Origin: Paracoccus hibiscisoli
GTDB taxonomy: Bacteria > Pseudomonadota > Alphaproteobacteria > Rhodobacterales > Rhodobacteraceae
Reading direction: 5' to 3'
NCBI RefSeq assembly: GCF_005048265.1
Contig: NZ_SUNH01000004.1
Coordinates: 1 to 64,000, forward strand
Length of the DNA: 64,000 bases
Shown: one piece after another, positions 53,461-63,081 of the stretch
Layout: every line of letters begins with the position of its first letter
Position numbering within the stretch: the stretch's first letter is position 1
Program-made: the position numbers and the translations under genes
The notes under the pieces: model-generated
Database searches by the model: none
Told to the model about the DNA's origin: nothing
The model's input: only the letters and a program-made list of their open reading frames with translations

Positions 53461-54972
53461 TCACAGCCCCAGTTTCTGCGCCACGAGGGCATTGACCGCC
53501 GCCGGGTTGGCCTTGCCGCCGGTGGCCTTCAGCACCTGTCCGACGAACCAGCCGGCCAGCTTTGGGTTGGCTTTGGCCTTCTCCACCTGGGCGGGGTTGT
53601 CGGCGATGATCTGATCGACCGCGGCCTCGATCGCGCCCAGGTCGGTCACCTGCTTCATGCCGCGCTGGTCCACGATCTGCGCGGGGTCGCCGCCTTCGGT
53701 CCACAGAATCTCGAACAGGTCCTTGGCAATCTTGCCGGAAATCGCGCCATCCGCGATCAGGTCGATCACGCCGCCCAGCTGCGCGGCAGAGACCGGAGAG
53801 GTCGCGACCGACAGCCCCTCCTTGTTCAACCGGCCGAACAGCTCGTTGATGACCCAGTTCGCGGCCATCTTGCCGTCACGGCCACTGGCCACGGCCTCGA
53901 AATAGTCGGCATTCTCGACCTCGGCGGTCAGCACGCCCGCGTCATATTCCGACAGGCCCATCTCGCGCACGAAGCGGGCCTTCTTCTCATCGGGCAGCTC
54001 GGGCATGGATGCCGCGATGTCGTCCACCCATTCCTGCTCGATCTCCAAGGGCAGCAGGTCGGGATCGGGGAAATAGCGGTAATCATGCGCCTCCTCCTTG
54101 GAGCGCATCGACCGCGTCTCTCCCTTGTCGGGATCATAGAGGCGGGTTTCCTGCACGATGCTGCCGCCATCCTCCAGGATGGCGATCTGGCGGCGGGCCT
54201 CATAGTCGATGGCCGCCTGGATGAAGCGCATGGAGTTCATGTTCTTGATCTCGCAGCGCGTGCCCAGATGACCGAAATCGCCGGTCTCCTGGAAGCGTTC
54301 GTAATCGCCGGGCTTGCAGACCGACACGTTCACGTCGGCGCGCAGGTTGCCGTTCTGCATGTTGCCGTCGCAGGTGCCCAGATAGCGCAAAATCTGGCGC
54401 AGCTTGACGACATAGGCGGCGGCCTCTTCAGGGCCGCGGATGTCGGGGCGGCTGACGATCTCCATCAGGGCGACGCCGGTGCGGTTCAGGTCGACGAAGC
54501 TCATCGCCGGATCCATGTCGTGGATCGATTTGCCGGCGTCCTGCTCCAGGTGGATGCGCTCGACCCGGACGCGGCGGGCGATACCGGGGGCCATGTCGAC
54601 GATGATCTCTCCCTCGCCCACGATGGGGTGGTACAGCTGGCTGATCTGATAGCCCTGCGGCAGGTCGGGATAGAAATAGTTCTTGCGGTCGAATGCACTG
54701 CGCAGGTTGATCGCGGCCTTGAGGCCCAGCCCGGTGCGCACGGCCTGGGCCACGCAGAATTCGTTGATGACCGGCAGCATGCCCGGCATCGCCGCATCGA
54801 CAAAGGCCACGTTGCTGTTGGGTTCCGACCCGAAGCGGGTCGAGGCCCCCGAGAACAGCTTGGCGTTCGAGGCGACCTGGGCGTGGACCTCCAGCCCGAT
54901 CACCAGCTCCCAATCGCCTTTCGCCCCGTGAATCACCTTGGGCTGCGGGGCGGTATAGGTCAGGTCTAGCAT
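53461..54972 (-). CDS. gatB: Aspartyl/glutamyl-tRNA amidotransferase subunit B
   Basis: From ATG 54972 the protein is 503 aa. It has the kinase core of GatB ([28 protein letters not shown] [49 protein letters not shown]) and the C-terminal tRNA-binding YqeY-like tail. GatCAB amidates Glu-tRNAGln or Asp-tRNAAsn. An upstream in-frame start at 55080 adds unrelated residues. gatA and gatC are not in the window. Confidence 0.97.
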   Translation of the reverse strand: MLDLTYTAPQPKVIHGAKGDWELVIGLEVHAQVASNAKLFSGASTRFGSEPNSNVAFVDAAMPGMLPVINEFCVAQAVRTGLGLKAAINLRSAFDRKNYFYPDLPQGYQISQLYHPIVGEGEIIVDMAPGIARRVRVERIHLEQDAGKSIHDMDPAMSFVDLNRTGVALMEIVSRPDIRGPEEAAAYVVKLRQILRYLGTCDGNMQNGNLRADVNVSVCKPGDYERFQETGDFGHLGTRCEIKNMNSMRFIQAAIDYEARRQIAILEDGGSIVQETRLYDPDKGETRSMRSKEEAHDYRYFPDPDLLPLEIEQEWVDDIAASMPELPDEKKARFVREMGLSEYDAGVLTAEVENADYFEAVASGRDGKMAANWVINELFGRLNKEGLSVATSPVSAAQLGGVIDLIADGAISGKIAKDLFEILWTEGGDPAQIVDQRGMKQVTDLGAIEAAVDQIIADNPAQVEKAKANPKLAGWFVGQVLKATGGKANPAAVNALVAQKLGL

Positions 54973-55258
54973 GGCGGGCCTCGTCTGGCGGAACGGTCTG
55001 GCGGCGGTTTTAGGGCAAGGGCGGGGCATTGTCACGGCCTGCCGACAGGCTGCATGCGAATCAGGCGATTGCCGCGGCAACAGTTAATTCCGCGTGACCA
55101 CAGGCCGGAAACTGTCACCTTCCACGGTCCATCGGCGGAAAACCGTCAGTGCGGACCCAGGCCTGCGGCAGGTTCCCGCCGAGGTCATATCCTTCATCTT
55201 GCGGCATTTTTTTCTGCCGCTATGGCAGGTGCTGACGAAACAACCCCTTGAGGTCCCA

Positions 55259-55870
55259 ATGCGCGCTGCGCTCTCTCTGGCCGCCCTTGTGCTGGTCGCC
55301 GCCTGCTCCACCACGCCCTCCGGCCCGTCCGCGGCCGCCGTCGAGGCGCAGGAAATGGCCCTGACCCAGGCACCCCCGATGCGGTGGGGAGAGCGCAATG
55401 GCGCCGACGAATGGACCCGCGCCACGATGGAGGCCTTGGGCCGCGAGGGCGTCACCATGCTGTCCAGCGTGCCCCATGACATCGCCGAATTCTGCCCGAA
55501 CTATCGCCAGCTGGCGCCGACGGGCCGCAAGGCGTTCTGGGCCGGGCTGCTGTCGGCGGTGGCGCGGCACGAAAGCACCTTCAACCCGCAGGCCGCGGGC
55601 GGCGGCGGGCGCTGGATCGGGCTGATGCAGATCGCCCCAGCCACCTGGCGTCATTACGGCTGTGACGGCAACATCCGCGACGGGGCCGACAATATGGCCT
55701 GCGCGGTCAAGATCGCCTCGCGTCAGGTCGCCCGCGACAATGCCGTGGCGCGTGATGGCAGCGGCTGGCGCGGCGTGGCGCGGGACTGGGCGCCCATGCG
55801 CAGCCCCAAGAAGCGCGCCGATATCGCCGCCTGGACCTCCAGCCAGAGCTATTGCACCGCAGAAAGCTGA
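55259..55870 (+). CDS. Lytic transglycosylase-like lipoprotein
   Basis: The 203-aa protein has a lipobox (SLAALVLVAAC, lipidated Cys17) and an SLT-like lysozyme domain with catalytic Glu in LLSAVARHESTFNPQA and GLMQIAPATWRHYG. It would cleave peptidoglycan at the outer-membrane inner face. ATG 55259 opens the signal peptide; the upstream in-frame ATG 55094 would bury it. Confidence 0.87.
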   Translation: MRAALSLAALVLVAACSTTPSGPSAAAVEAQEMALTQAPPMRWGERNGADEWTRATMEALGREGVTMLSSVPHDIAEFCPNYRQLAPTGRKAFWAGLLSAVARHESTFNPQAAGGGGRWIGLMQIAPATWRHYGCDGNIRDGADNMACAVKIASRQVARDNAVARDGSGWRGVARDWAPMRSPKKRADIAAWTSSQSYCTAES

Positions 55871-55927
55871 TCCGCCCGCAGGGCGATGGGGGCCGCCGGC
55901 ATGACCGGCGGCTTTGTCATGCGCCGC

Positions 55928-57313
55928 TCAGCGCAGCGCGGCCAGGATGCGCGCCCAGGACCGGGCGCCCTTGGCAAAGCTCTCGACGTCGTATTTCTCA
56001 TTCGGGGAATGGATGCGGTCGTCGTCGCGGGCAAACCCGATCAGCATCGAATCCATGCCCAGCAATTCCTTGAAATCGCCCGCGATGGGGATCGATCCGC
56101 CCGCCCCGATGAACGCGGCCTCCTGGCCCCATTCCTGGGTCAGGGTCTGTTTCGCGGTGCCAAAGGCCGGGTCGGCGATGTCCATGACACTGGCCGGACT
56201 TGCGCCGTGGTCGTGAAAATCGATGCGGCAATCGGCGGGGACAAAGCGGCGGACGTGATCCTGGAACGCCTGGCGCACCGCCGCTGGGTCCTGCGTGCCG
56301 GTCAGGCGAAAGCTGACCTTGGCGCGGGCCACGGCGGGCAGCACGGTCTTGAACCCATCGCCCGCATAGCCTCCGGCGATGCCGTTGATCTCAGCCGTGG
56401 GCTGGTTCCAGACCATCTCCAGGGCCGTGCGCCCGCGTTCGCCGATGGGGTCGGAGAGGCCCACGCGGCCCAGGAAATCGCCCGCGTCGAAATTCAGCGC
56501 CTGCCAGTCGCGCGCCAGTTCGGGCGACAGATCGCCCACGCCGTCATAGAAGCCGGGCAAGGTGACGCGGCCGGTGTCGTCCTTGAGCGCGGCCAGCGCC
56601 TGCGCAAGGATCATGATCGGATTGGCGGCCAGCCCGCCAAAGCTGCCCGAATGCAGGTCGCGATCAGCCGCGTGGACCACGACCTCCTGCCCGACCAGGC
56701 CGCGCAGCTGGGTGGTGATGGCGGGGCGCCCGTCGGCATGGCGCGACGTGTCGCAGATGATCGCCAGATCGGCGCGCAGATCGCCCGCATGCGCCTTGAG
56801 GAAGGGCCGCAGCGAGGGAGAGCCGGATTCCTCCTCTCCCTCGAACAGCAGGATCAGGTCGCTGGGCAGGCTGCCATGGACAGCCTTCCAGGCGCGGAAC
56901 GCCTCGACGAAGGTCATCAGCTGCCCCTTGTCGTCCGAGGCGCCGCGTGCGCGGATCACCCGGCCCTGGGGCGTGTCCTCAATGGCCGGGTCAAAGGGCG
57001 GGCGGTTCCACAGCTCCAGCGGGTCGACCGGCTGCACGTCGTAATGGCCATAGAACAGCAATGGCCGCGCGTCGCCCGGCTGACTGCGGGCGGTGACCAT
57101 CGGGTGGCCCGGCGTGTCGTGGATCTGAACGTCAAAGCCCAGGGCGCCCAGATCGGCGGCCAGCCATTCCGCCGCGCGGCGCACGTCGCCCGCATGGGCC
57201 GGGTCGGTCGAAATCGACGGGATTCGAAGAAAATCGGACAGACGCGCCAGCGCCGCGTCCAACCCCTGGTCCAGATGCGTCAGGATGTCCCCAACTCTTG
57301 CGTCAAAGCCCAT
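55928..57313 (-). CDS. M20-family dipeptidase/metallopeptidase
   Basis: From ATG 57313 the protein is 461 aa, in the range of M20 dipeptidases. Zinc ligands and catalytic residues are visible in YGHYDVQPVDP, RGASDDKGQL, LFEGEEESGSPS and ICDTSR, and the dimerisation domain includes DLHSGSFGGLAANP. Length and DDKG motif fit cytosolic dipeptidase rather than deacylases. It is divergent from hemA. Confidence 0.92.
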   Translation of the reverse strand: MGFDARVGDILTHLDQGLDAALARLSDFLRIPSISTDPAHAGDVRRAAEWLAADLGALGFDVQIHDTPGHPMVTARSQPGDARPLLFYGHYDVQPVDPLELWNRPPFDPAIEDTPQGRVIRARGASDDKGQLMTFVEAFRAWKAVHGSLPSDLILLFEGEEESGSPSLRPFLKAHAGDLRADLAIICDTSRHADGRPAITTQLRGLVGQEVVVHAADRDLHSGSFGGLAANPIMILAQALAALKDDTGRVTLPGFYDGVGDLSPELARDWQALNFDAGDFLGRVGLSDPIGERGRTALEMVWNQPTAEINGIAGGYAGDGFKTVLPAVARAKVSFRLTGTQDPAAVRQAFQDHVRRFVPADCRIDFHDHGASPASVMDIADPAFGTAKQTLTQEWGQEAAFIGAGGSIPIAGDFKELLGMDSMLIGFARDDDRIHSPNEKYDVESFAKGARSWARILAALR

Positions 57314-57400
57314 GATTCCTACCTCTTGCAGTGCGCATGACAGGTATTTGCCTGCGTCTTTCGTCGAATTGCGACGTTTTCGGCCTGTTTTTTTCGCGAC

Positions 57401-57414
57401 TTGACCTCTATCAA
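57401..57414 (+). promoter_or_regulatory. FNR/FnrL-type box upstream of hemA
   Basis: TTGACCTCTATCAA matches the TTGAT-N4-ATCAA consensus at nine of ten positions, 63 bp before the hemA start. hemA of Rhodobacter is controlled by FnrL, so oxygen-responsive control of tetrapyrrole synthesis is expected. Confidence 0.75.
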
Positions 57415-57476
57415 GGCAAACAGCGCGCGGTCGGAGAATGATCGCACCCAGCCAGCTACGCAAGGGATCGCCCGCA

Positions 57477-58706
57477 ATGAAGTATGACGCCGCCCTGGAC
57501 AAGGCCCTGTCCCGCCTGCACGAGGAAGGCCGTTATCGGACCTTCATCGATATCGAGCGGGCCAAGGGTCGCTTTCCCCAGGCTGTCTGGAACCGCCCCG
57601 ACGGAGAGCGGCAGGACATCACCGTGTGGTGCGGCAACGACTATCTGGGCATGGGCCAGCATCCGGCGGTCCTGTCCGCCATGCACGAGGCGCTGGACGC
57701 CACCGGCGCCGGTTCGGGCGGCACCCGCAACATCAGCGGCACCACCGTCTATCACAAGCGCCTTGAGACCGAGCTGGCCGATCTGCACGAGAAGGAGGCC
57801 GCGCTGGTCTTCTCCTCGGCCTATATCGCCAATGACGCGACGCTTTCGACGCTGCCCAAGCTGTTTCCCGGCCTGATCATCTATTCCGATGAGCTGAACC
57901 ACGCCTCGATGATCGAGGGGATCAAGCGCAACGGCGGCGCCAAGCGCATCTTCCGCCACAACGATCTGGCCCATCTGCGCGAGCTGATGGCCGCCGACGA
58001 TCCCGACGCGCCCAAGCTGATCGCGTTCGAATCGATCTATTCGATGGATGGCGATTTCGGCCCGATCAAGGGGTTCTGCGACCTGGCCGACGAATTCGGC
58101 GCGCTGACCTATCTGGACGAGGTTCACGCCGTGGGCATGTACGGCCCGCGCGGCGGTGGCGTGGCCGAGCGGGACCGCCTGGCGGGCCGCATCGACATCA
58201 TCAACGGCACGCTGGGCAAGGCCTTCGGCGTCTTCGGCGGCTACATCGCTGCCAGCGCCAAGATGTGCGACGCGATCCGCTCCTATGCGCCGGGCTTTAT
58301 CTTCACGACCTCGCTGCCGCCTGCGGTGGCTGCCGGGGCCGCGGCCTCCATCGCGCTGCTCAAGACCGCCGAAGGGCAGGAATTGCGCGACGCCCAGCAG
58401 CTGCATGCCCGTATCCTCAAGATGCGGCTGAAATCGCTTGGCATGCCGATCATCGACCATGGCAGCCATATCGTGCCGGTGCATGTCGGCCATCCGGTGC
58501 ATTGCAAGGCGCTGTCGGACATGCTGCTGCGCGATTACGGCATCTATGTCCAGCCGATCAACTTCCCGACCGTGCCGCGCGGCACGGAGCGGCTGCGCTT
58601 CACCCCGTCTCCGGTGCACGATCCCAAGCAGATCGACCACCTGGTGCGGGCAATGGATGCGCTGTGGTCGCATTGCGCGCTGAATCGCGCCGAATTGAGC
58701 GCGTGA
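57477..58706 (+). CDS. hemA: 5-aminolevulinate synthase
   Basis: The 409-aa PLP enzyme condenses glycine and succinyl-CoA, the first step of the Shemin tetrapyrrole pathway. It matches Rhodobacter HemA along its length: [53 protein letters not shown], the PLP Lys in [14 protein letters not shown] and [19 protein letters not shown] 57477 ([11 protein letters not shown]) fits the family; an in-frame ATG at 57438 is upstream. An FNR-type box lies before it. Confidence 0.98.
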   Translation: MKYDAALDKALSRLHEEGRYRTFIDIERAKGRFPQAVWNRPDGERQDITVWCGNDYLGMGQHPAVLSAMHEALDATGAGSGGTRNISGTTVYHKRLETELADLHEKEAALVFSSAYIANDATLSTLPKLFPGLIIYSDELNHASMIEGIKRNGGAKRIFRHNDLAHLRELMAADDPDAPKLIAFESIYSMDGDFGPIKGFCDLADEFGALTYLDEVHAVGMYGPRGGGVAERDRLAGRIDIINGTLGKAFGVFGGYIAASAKMCDAIRSYAPGFIFTTSLPPAVAAGAAASIALLKTAEGQELRDAQQLHARILKMRLKSLGMPIIDHGSHIVPVHVGHPVHCKALSDMLLRDYGIYVQPINFPTVPRGTERLRFTPSPVHDPKQIDHLVRAMDALWSHCALNRAELSA

Positions 58707-58815
58707 TTCAATCGGGGCGTGAACGCCTCTCGCCTGCGTGATAACCTGCAGTTAAAGAAGCTGTGGCATCTTCCGATTCGGCGGGTGCACATAACGGGCG
58801 GATGGGGCATAGGCG

Positions 58816-60126
58816 ATGAGCAGGCTGCGGGCACATGACCCGGCAGAAGAGTTCGTGCAAGTTGGGGATGCCGGTCATCTCCCCGACGACGACACGCGTT
58901 TGGGCGATCTGATGCGCGGAGAGCGTGCGACGCTGGGCAAATCGCTGCTGGACGTTCAGCGCGAATTGCGCATTCGCGCGTCCTATGTGGCGGCGATCGA
59001 GAATTGCGACATCTCTGCCTTTGATACGCCCAGTTTCATTTCCGGTTATGTGCGGTCCTATGCACGGTATCTGGGCATGGACCCTGATTGGGTGTTCCGC
59101 CGGTTCTGCCAGGAATCGGGGTTCCAGCCGACGCATGGCATGGCCCCGTCGGCTGCCGGGCCCAAGCCGGGTCGCCGCCCTTCTGACCCGGCCGAGGCCC
59201 TGGCCAATCCCCGCGCGCTGTTCATCCCGCAGGAGCGCAGCTTCTGGTCCGAGATCGAACCGCGCGCTATCGGTGCCATTGCCGTGCTGATGATGCTGAT
59301 CGGCGGTCTGGCCTATGGCGGATGGGCGCTGCTGCAGGAGGTTCAGCGTGTGACCCTGTCGCCGGGCGATGACGTGCCGACGGTGGTGGCCGATCTGGAC
59401 CCGACCAGCGGCGCCGGGCTGTCCGACCCGGCCATCGACGGCGCGCAGGGCCGCGATCTGGCCCGCACCCTGCCGCAGCCCGAGGCGATGGACCGCCTCT
59501 ATCGTCCGCAGATCCTGGAGGCGCCGGTCCTGACGGCGCGCGACGGTCCCATCGCGGCCATCGACCCGGGCCTGCTGGAAAGCCAGCCGACCATCGACGA
59601 GGTCATCGCCTCGGCCGGACAGATCACCCAGGTGCCGCTGCCGCAGAACCCGCTGGCGCAGCAGACCGGCGTCGCCCAGGCCCCCACCGCGACGCCCGGC
59701 GACGTGGGCCCGCTGCAGACCGCCCAGGCCCCCGCCGCCGAAGGGCCGGTGCGCACGCTGGCCCCCGCCGCGCCGGGGCTGGAGCTGCTCTCGGTGCGCC
59801 CGGCCTGGGTGCGGGTGACTTCGGCCGAGGGGACGGTGCTGCTGGAGAAGATCATGGATGCGGGCGAGCGCTTTGCCCTGCCGCCGCTTGAGCAGCCGCC
59901 CGTCCTGCGCACCGGCAATTCCGGCGGTGTCTACTTCGTTGTGGACGGCCAGACCTATGGCCCGGCGGCACCCGGCGCGCAGGTCGTCAGCGGGATCGAG
60001 CTGTCGGCGACCAGCCTGTCGGAACGCTTTGCCGTGGCCGATCTGGGCGCGGACCCGGAGCTGGCGCAGATGATCGCCGTGGCGCAGATTCCTTCGACCG
60101 AGGGCGCCGAGACCGGCACCGAATAA
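58816..60126 (+). CDS. RodZ-like helix-turn-helix membrane protein
   Basis: The 436-aa protein has an N-terminal RodZ-type helix-turn-helix (GKSLLDVQRELRIRASYVAAIENCD, SFISGYVRSYARYLGMDPDWV), a membrane helix near residues 152-172 (AIGAIAVLMMLIGGLAYGGW), a Pro/Ala-rich periplasmic linker and a C-terminal DUF4115 beta domain (PAWVRVTSAEGTVLLEKIM, VYFVVDGQTYGP). RodZ links MreB to the elongation machinery. mre genes are not adjacent. Confidence 0.9.
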   Translation: MSRLRAHDPAEEFVQVGDAGHLPDDDTRLGDLMRGERATLGKSLLDVQRELRIRASYVAAIENCDISAFDTPSFISGYVRSYARYLGMDPDWVFRRFCQESGFQPTHGMAPSAAGPKPGRRPSDPAEALANPRALFIPQERSFWSEIEPRAIGAIAVLMMLIGGLAYGGWALLQEVQRVTLSPGDDVPTVVADLDPTSGAGLSDPAIDGAQGRDLARTLPQPEAMDRLYRPQILEAPVLTARDGPIAAIDPGLLESQPTIDEVIASAGQITQVPLPQNPLAQQTGVAQAPTATPGDVGPLQTAQAPAAEGPVRTLAPAAPGLELLSVRPAWVRVTSAEGTVLLEKIMDAGERFALPPLEQPPVLRTGNSGGVYFVVDGQTYGPAAPGAQVVSGIELSATSLSERFAVADLGADPELAQMIAVAQIPSTEGAETGTE

Positions 60127-60147
60127 GCGCGCGCACTGCGCCGATGC

Positions 60148-60178
60148 GGCCGGTCCCCGGGCAGGGGGCCGGCCGTTT
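60148..60178. terminator. Rho-independent terminator between convergent genes
   Basis: GGCCGGTCCCC (60148-60158) pairs with GGGGGCCGGCC (60164-60174), one pair being a wobble, followed by GTTT. It lies between the RodZ-like gene and the dipeptidase stop. Confidence 0.8.
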
Positions 60179-60183
60179 CGCAT

Positions 60184-61233
60184 TCAGCCCCACCAGGTCC
60201 GTTCCAGCAGGCCGATCCAGTTGTCGCAGGCGATTTTGCGGATCAGCGCCTCGCCATAGCCCGCCCCCCGCATCGCGTCGATCAGCCGGGGCAGGGCCGC
60301 CACATCGGGCAGATCGCGCGGCATCAGCGCCCCGTCGAAATCCGAGCCGAGCGCCACGCCCTCCTCTCCCAGAATGGCCAGCAGGTGGTCCAGATGGCGG
60401 ATCATCACGCCCAGATCCTCCAGCGGCAGCCGCCGCCCGTCGGGCCGTAGAAAGCTGGAGGCAAAGTTCAGCCCCACCAGCCCGCCGCTGTCCGCGATCT
60501 GGCGCAGCTGGCGGTCGGTCAGGTTGCGGCTGCTTTCGCAGAGTGCATGGACGCCGCTGTGGCTGGCAACCAGGGGGGCGTCCGACAGGCGGGCGACGTC
60601 ATTGAACCCGGCCTCGTTCAGATGCGACAGGTCCAGCATGATGCCAAGCGCGTTGCACGTCTGCACCAGCGTGCGCCCCTGCGGGGTCAGCGCCTTGCCC
60701 CGGTCGGGCGACGACGGATGGGCAAAGGGCACGCCATGCCCGTATTGCGTGGGACGCGACCAGACCGGCCCCAGGGATCGCAGCCCGGCGCGGTGCCACA
60801 GGTGCAGGGCATCGGGGTCGCTGATCGCCTCGGCCCCCTCCATGTGCATGATCGCGGCGATCCGACCGGCGGCGATGGTCGCGCGCAGCCCCGCCGCGTC
60901 GCGCACGATGTCCAGCGTGCCGGTGCGCTCCAGCGCCAGCAGGGCTGCGGCCTGGGCAAAGGCGTGGGGCAGGGCCGCGTCGGGGTGGATCGCCGGAGGC
61001 AGGGGCAGATCAAAGGGCGGGTTCTCCATCGCGTGCACCGCCGCGTGATCGGTCAGGCCCGCGGGCGAGGGCACCCAGATGGCAAAAAACCCGCCCACCA
61101 TGCCCCCCGCCTTCAGGCGCGGCAGGTCCATGTGCCCCTGGTCGTCACCCTCCAGCCACAGCCGGGCGGCCTGCGGCCCCGCCGCCGCCACGCGCTGCAG
61201 GAAATCATTGTGGCCGTCGAATACGGGGATCAT
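60184..61233 (-). CDS. Membrane (renal-type) dipeptidase family protein
   Basis: From ATG 61233 the protein is 349 aa of the M19 family, a TIM-barrel zinc dipeptidase. Metal ligands are visible in FDGHNDFLQR, MHMEGAEAIS, LDLSHLNEAGF and VASHSGVHALC, with GSDFDGA near the end. No signal peptide is present, so it is cytosolic. An in-frame ATG at 61275 extends it without homology. Confidence 0.92.
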   Translation of the reverse strand: MIPVFDGHNDFLQRVAAAGPQAARLWLEGDDQGHMDLPRLKAGGMVGGFFAIWVPSPAGLTDHAAVHAMENPPFDLPLPPAIHPDAALPHAFAQAAALLALERTGTLDIVRDAAGLRATIAAGRIAAIMHMEGAEAISDPDALHLWHRAGLRSLGPVWSRPTQYGHGVPFAHPSSPDRGKALTPQGRTLVQTCNALGIMLDLSHLNEAGFNDVARLSDAPLVASHSGVHALCESSRNLTDRQLRQIADSGGLVGLNFASSFLRPDGRRLPLEDLGVMIRHLDHLLAILGEEGVALGSDFDGALMPRDLPDVAALPRLIDAMRGAGYGEALIRKIACDNWIGLLERTWWG

Positions 61234-61356
61234 GTCAGGTCCTTTGCGTCGAATAAGGTACAGGATGCACATCATGCAGATGCCCGCAATGGTGCTTTGT
61301 CCTCTGAGGGTTGCGGGTTAGGCTGGTCCGGCATTCCGCCAGCGAAAGGCCAGCCC

Positions 61357-61677
61357 ATGCCCAGGATCACGTCCGATTTCGACGGCCAGACCGTCATCAC
61401 CACCTTCGAGGTCACGCCCGGCAGTGCGCATGACGTGCTGGACCTGCTGACCGAGGCCTGGGCGCAGGTCATCAGCCGGCGCGAGGGCTGCCTGGGCGGT
61501 GCGATCCACCTGAACGACGCGCAGACCCGCATCGCCACCTATTCGCAATGGCGCGACCGTCGCGATTATCAGGCGATGCTGCGCGACCCCGAGATGCGCC
61601 GCCGCAACCGCGAGATCCACGCGATGTGCAAATCCTTCGAGCCGGTGATGTACGAGGTTCAGTCCGTCCATCCCTGA
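61357..61677 (+). CDS. Antibiotic biosynthesis monooxygenase (ABM) domain protein
   Basis: The 106-aa protein has the ABM ferredoxin-like fold: TVITTFEVTPGSAHDVLDLL, SRREGCLGGAIHLNDAQTRIATYSQW and a long C-terminal helix. Despite the family name, such single-domain proteins are mostly quinol monooxygenases or haem-binding proteins. There is no biosynthetic cluster around it. ATG 61357 is the only start consistent with the fold. Confidence 0.8.
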   Translation: MPRITSDFDGQTVITTFEVTPGSAHDVLDLLTEAWAQVISRREGCLGGAIHLNDAQTRIATYSQWRDRRDYQAMLRDPEMRRRNREIHAMCKSFEPVMYEVQSVHP

Positions 61678-61751
61678 TGCTGCATCCGCAGAAACTTGAT
61701 GCAATCGGCCGCGTTGGTCCCTAGGCTGGGGCAAACGTGGGGGATTAGCGC

Positions 61752-62384
61752 ATGGCAGGTCGGATCATCACGGTGGCCCAGCAAAAGGGCGGATCGGGCA
61801 AGACGACGCTGGCGGTCAATCTGGCCGTGTGCCTGCATGCGCGCGGGCATTCCGTGGCGCTGGTCGATACCGACCCGCAGGGCAGCATGGGCCGCTGGTT
61901 CATGGAGCGGATGGAGCGCAAGGGCGAGGACGAGGCGCTGGATTTCTCGACCTCCTCGGCCTGGGGGGCCAGCTACGAATCCGAAAAGCTGAGGAAGCGG
62001 TTCGATTTCGTCATCATCGACACGCCCCCCAAGATCGACAGCGACCTGCGGCCCGCGCTGCGCGTGGCCGATCTGGTGGTGGTGCCGGTGGCGACCAGCC
62101 ATGTCGATCTGTGGGCGACCGAAGGCGTTCTGGATCTGGCGCGGCGCGAAAGGGCCAAGGTGCTGGTGGTGCTGAACCGCACGCGCCCCGGCACCCGCCT
62201 GTCGGTCGAGGTCGCCGAAAAGGCCGCCGAACTGGGGGCCGATGTCGCGGCGACGCAGGTGTCGAACCGCGTCGCCTATGCCGAGAGCCTTGGCCAGGGC
62301 CTGGGCGCGATCGAGCGTCCGAAGGGCCCTGCCCAGGCCGAGATGGCCGCCCTGACGGACGAGATCCTGGCCCGGATGGGCTGA
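61752..62384 (+). CDS. ParA-family ATPase (orphan)
   Basis: The 210-aa protein has the deviant Walker A QQKGGSGKTTLAVNLAV, Walker A' VDTDPQGSMGRW and Walker B FVIIDTPPKIDSD. It is MinD/ParA-like, with no ParB or partition site nearby, so a chromosomal positioning role (such as PpfA-like) is more likely than plasmid partition. Confidence 0.9.
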   Translation: MAGRIITVAQQKGGSGKTTLAVNLAVCLHARGHSVALVDTDPQGSMGRWFMERMERKGEDEALDFSTSSAWGASYESEKLRKRFDFVIIDTPPKIDSDLRPALRVADLVVVPVATSHVDLWATEGVLDLARRERAKVLVVLNRTRPGTRLSVEVAEKAAELGADVAATQVSNRVAYAESLGQGLGAIERPKGPAQAEMAALTDEILARMG

Positions 62385-62390
62385 CCGGCC

Positions 62391-62693
62391 TCAGCGGCAG
62401 AGACGCTCGGACTGGGCGGCAAAGTTGCGATAGCGGGCCCAGAAGGCGTTGTCGGCATCACGCTTGGAGGTGCGGACCTCCTGGGCGCGGTGCGGGTCGC
62501 GGAAGAACCGCGCGGCCTGGCGCTGGTCTGACCGCGACAGGGTCTGGTTCGCCACCTGCTGGATGCAACCGCACAGCGGCGCGTTGCCCCGCGCGCGGTC
62601 CGACCGGACGCAGGCGGTGTCGATGGGTCCGGCCATGGCCAGGGGGGCGGTCATGACGATCGCGGCGGCCGCGATCACGAATCGGTTCAGCAT
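62391..62693 (-). CDS. Small secreted cysteine-containing protein, unknown function
   Basis: The 100-aa protein has a signal peptide (FVIAAAAIVMTAPLAMAG) and a mature part with four cysteines (ACVRSDRA, LCGCIQQVANQTLS, and the penultimate Cys), suggesting two disulfides. The central RSDQRQAARFFRDPHRAQEVR helix is Arg-rich. I do not recognise a characterised relative. Confidence 0.8.
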   Translation of the reverse strand: MLNRFVIAAAAIVMTAPLAMAGPIDTACVRSDRARGNAPLCGCIQQVANQTLSRSDQRQAARFFRDPHRAQEVRTSKRDADNAFWARYRNFAAQSERLCR

Positions 62694-62821
62694 GGACTGT
62701 CTCCTCGATATGCCTCGGATGGCCGCGTGCCGGTTGGTCCGGTTCTTTCCGCCTTGGCCGATCCGGCCATCCTAGCAGCAAGCGGCCCGCCGCTCAATCG
62801 CGCAGCGCAGGGCCGGTGCGA

Positions 62822-63016
62822 TCAGGTGGCGGGAAGCCGCGCGGCGGGAAAGCCCGCGGCCTGCAGGACGGATGCGGCGCGATCGGGGTCCAGCCCCTCG
62901 ACGGTGACGCGCTTTTGGGGCAGATCGACGGTGGCGCGGCCGCCGGCCGCCGTGACGGCCTGTTCGATGGCCGCGCGGCAATGGCCGCAGCTCATGTCGG
63001 GAACGGAAAAGATCAT
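62822..63016 (-). CDS. Heavy-metal-associated domain protein (CopZ-like)
   Basis: The 64-aa protein is a single HMA domain with the copper-binding MSCGHCRAAIE motif and the beta-alpha-beta-beta-alpha-beta pattern. ATG 63016 opens MIFSVPDMSCGHC; an upstream in-frame ATG adds only six residues. It would act as a cytosolic copper chaperone. No CopA ATPase gene is in the window. Confidence 0.9.
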   Translation of the reverse strand: MIFSVPDMSCGHCRAAIEQAVTAAGGRATVDLPQKRVTVEGLDPDRAASVLQAAGFPAARLPAT

Positions 63017-63081
63017 CGGGCACCCTCTTGGCAAGGCCCCATGATGAAAGCGCGCGGGCCGCCCCGCAAGAGGAGATGCAG

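Noticed and set aside
55201..55220. GCGGCA-T-rich-TGCCGC hairpin as a terminator
   Set aside because: The T-run is in the loop rather than after the stem, and no gene ends just upstream; it may simply lie in the leader of the transglycosylase-like gene.
61357..61677. Antibiotic-biosynthesis monooxygenase as part of a biosynthetic cluster
   Set aside because: It is a single small-domain protein with no synthase, transporter or resistance genes around it; the family name is misleading.
61752..62384. ParA as evidence for an integrated plasmid
   Set aside because: No ParB, replication initiator or centromere-like repeats are nearby, and the surrounding genes are chromosomal housekeeping genes.
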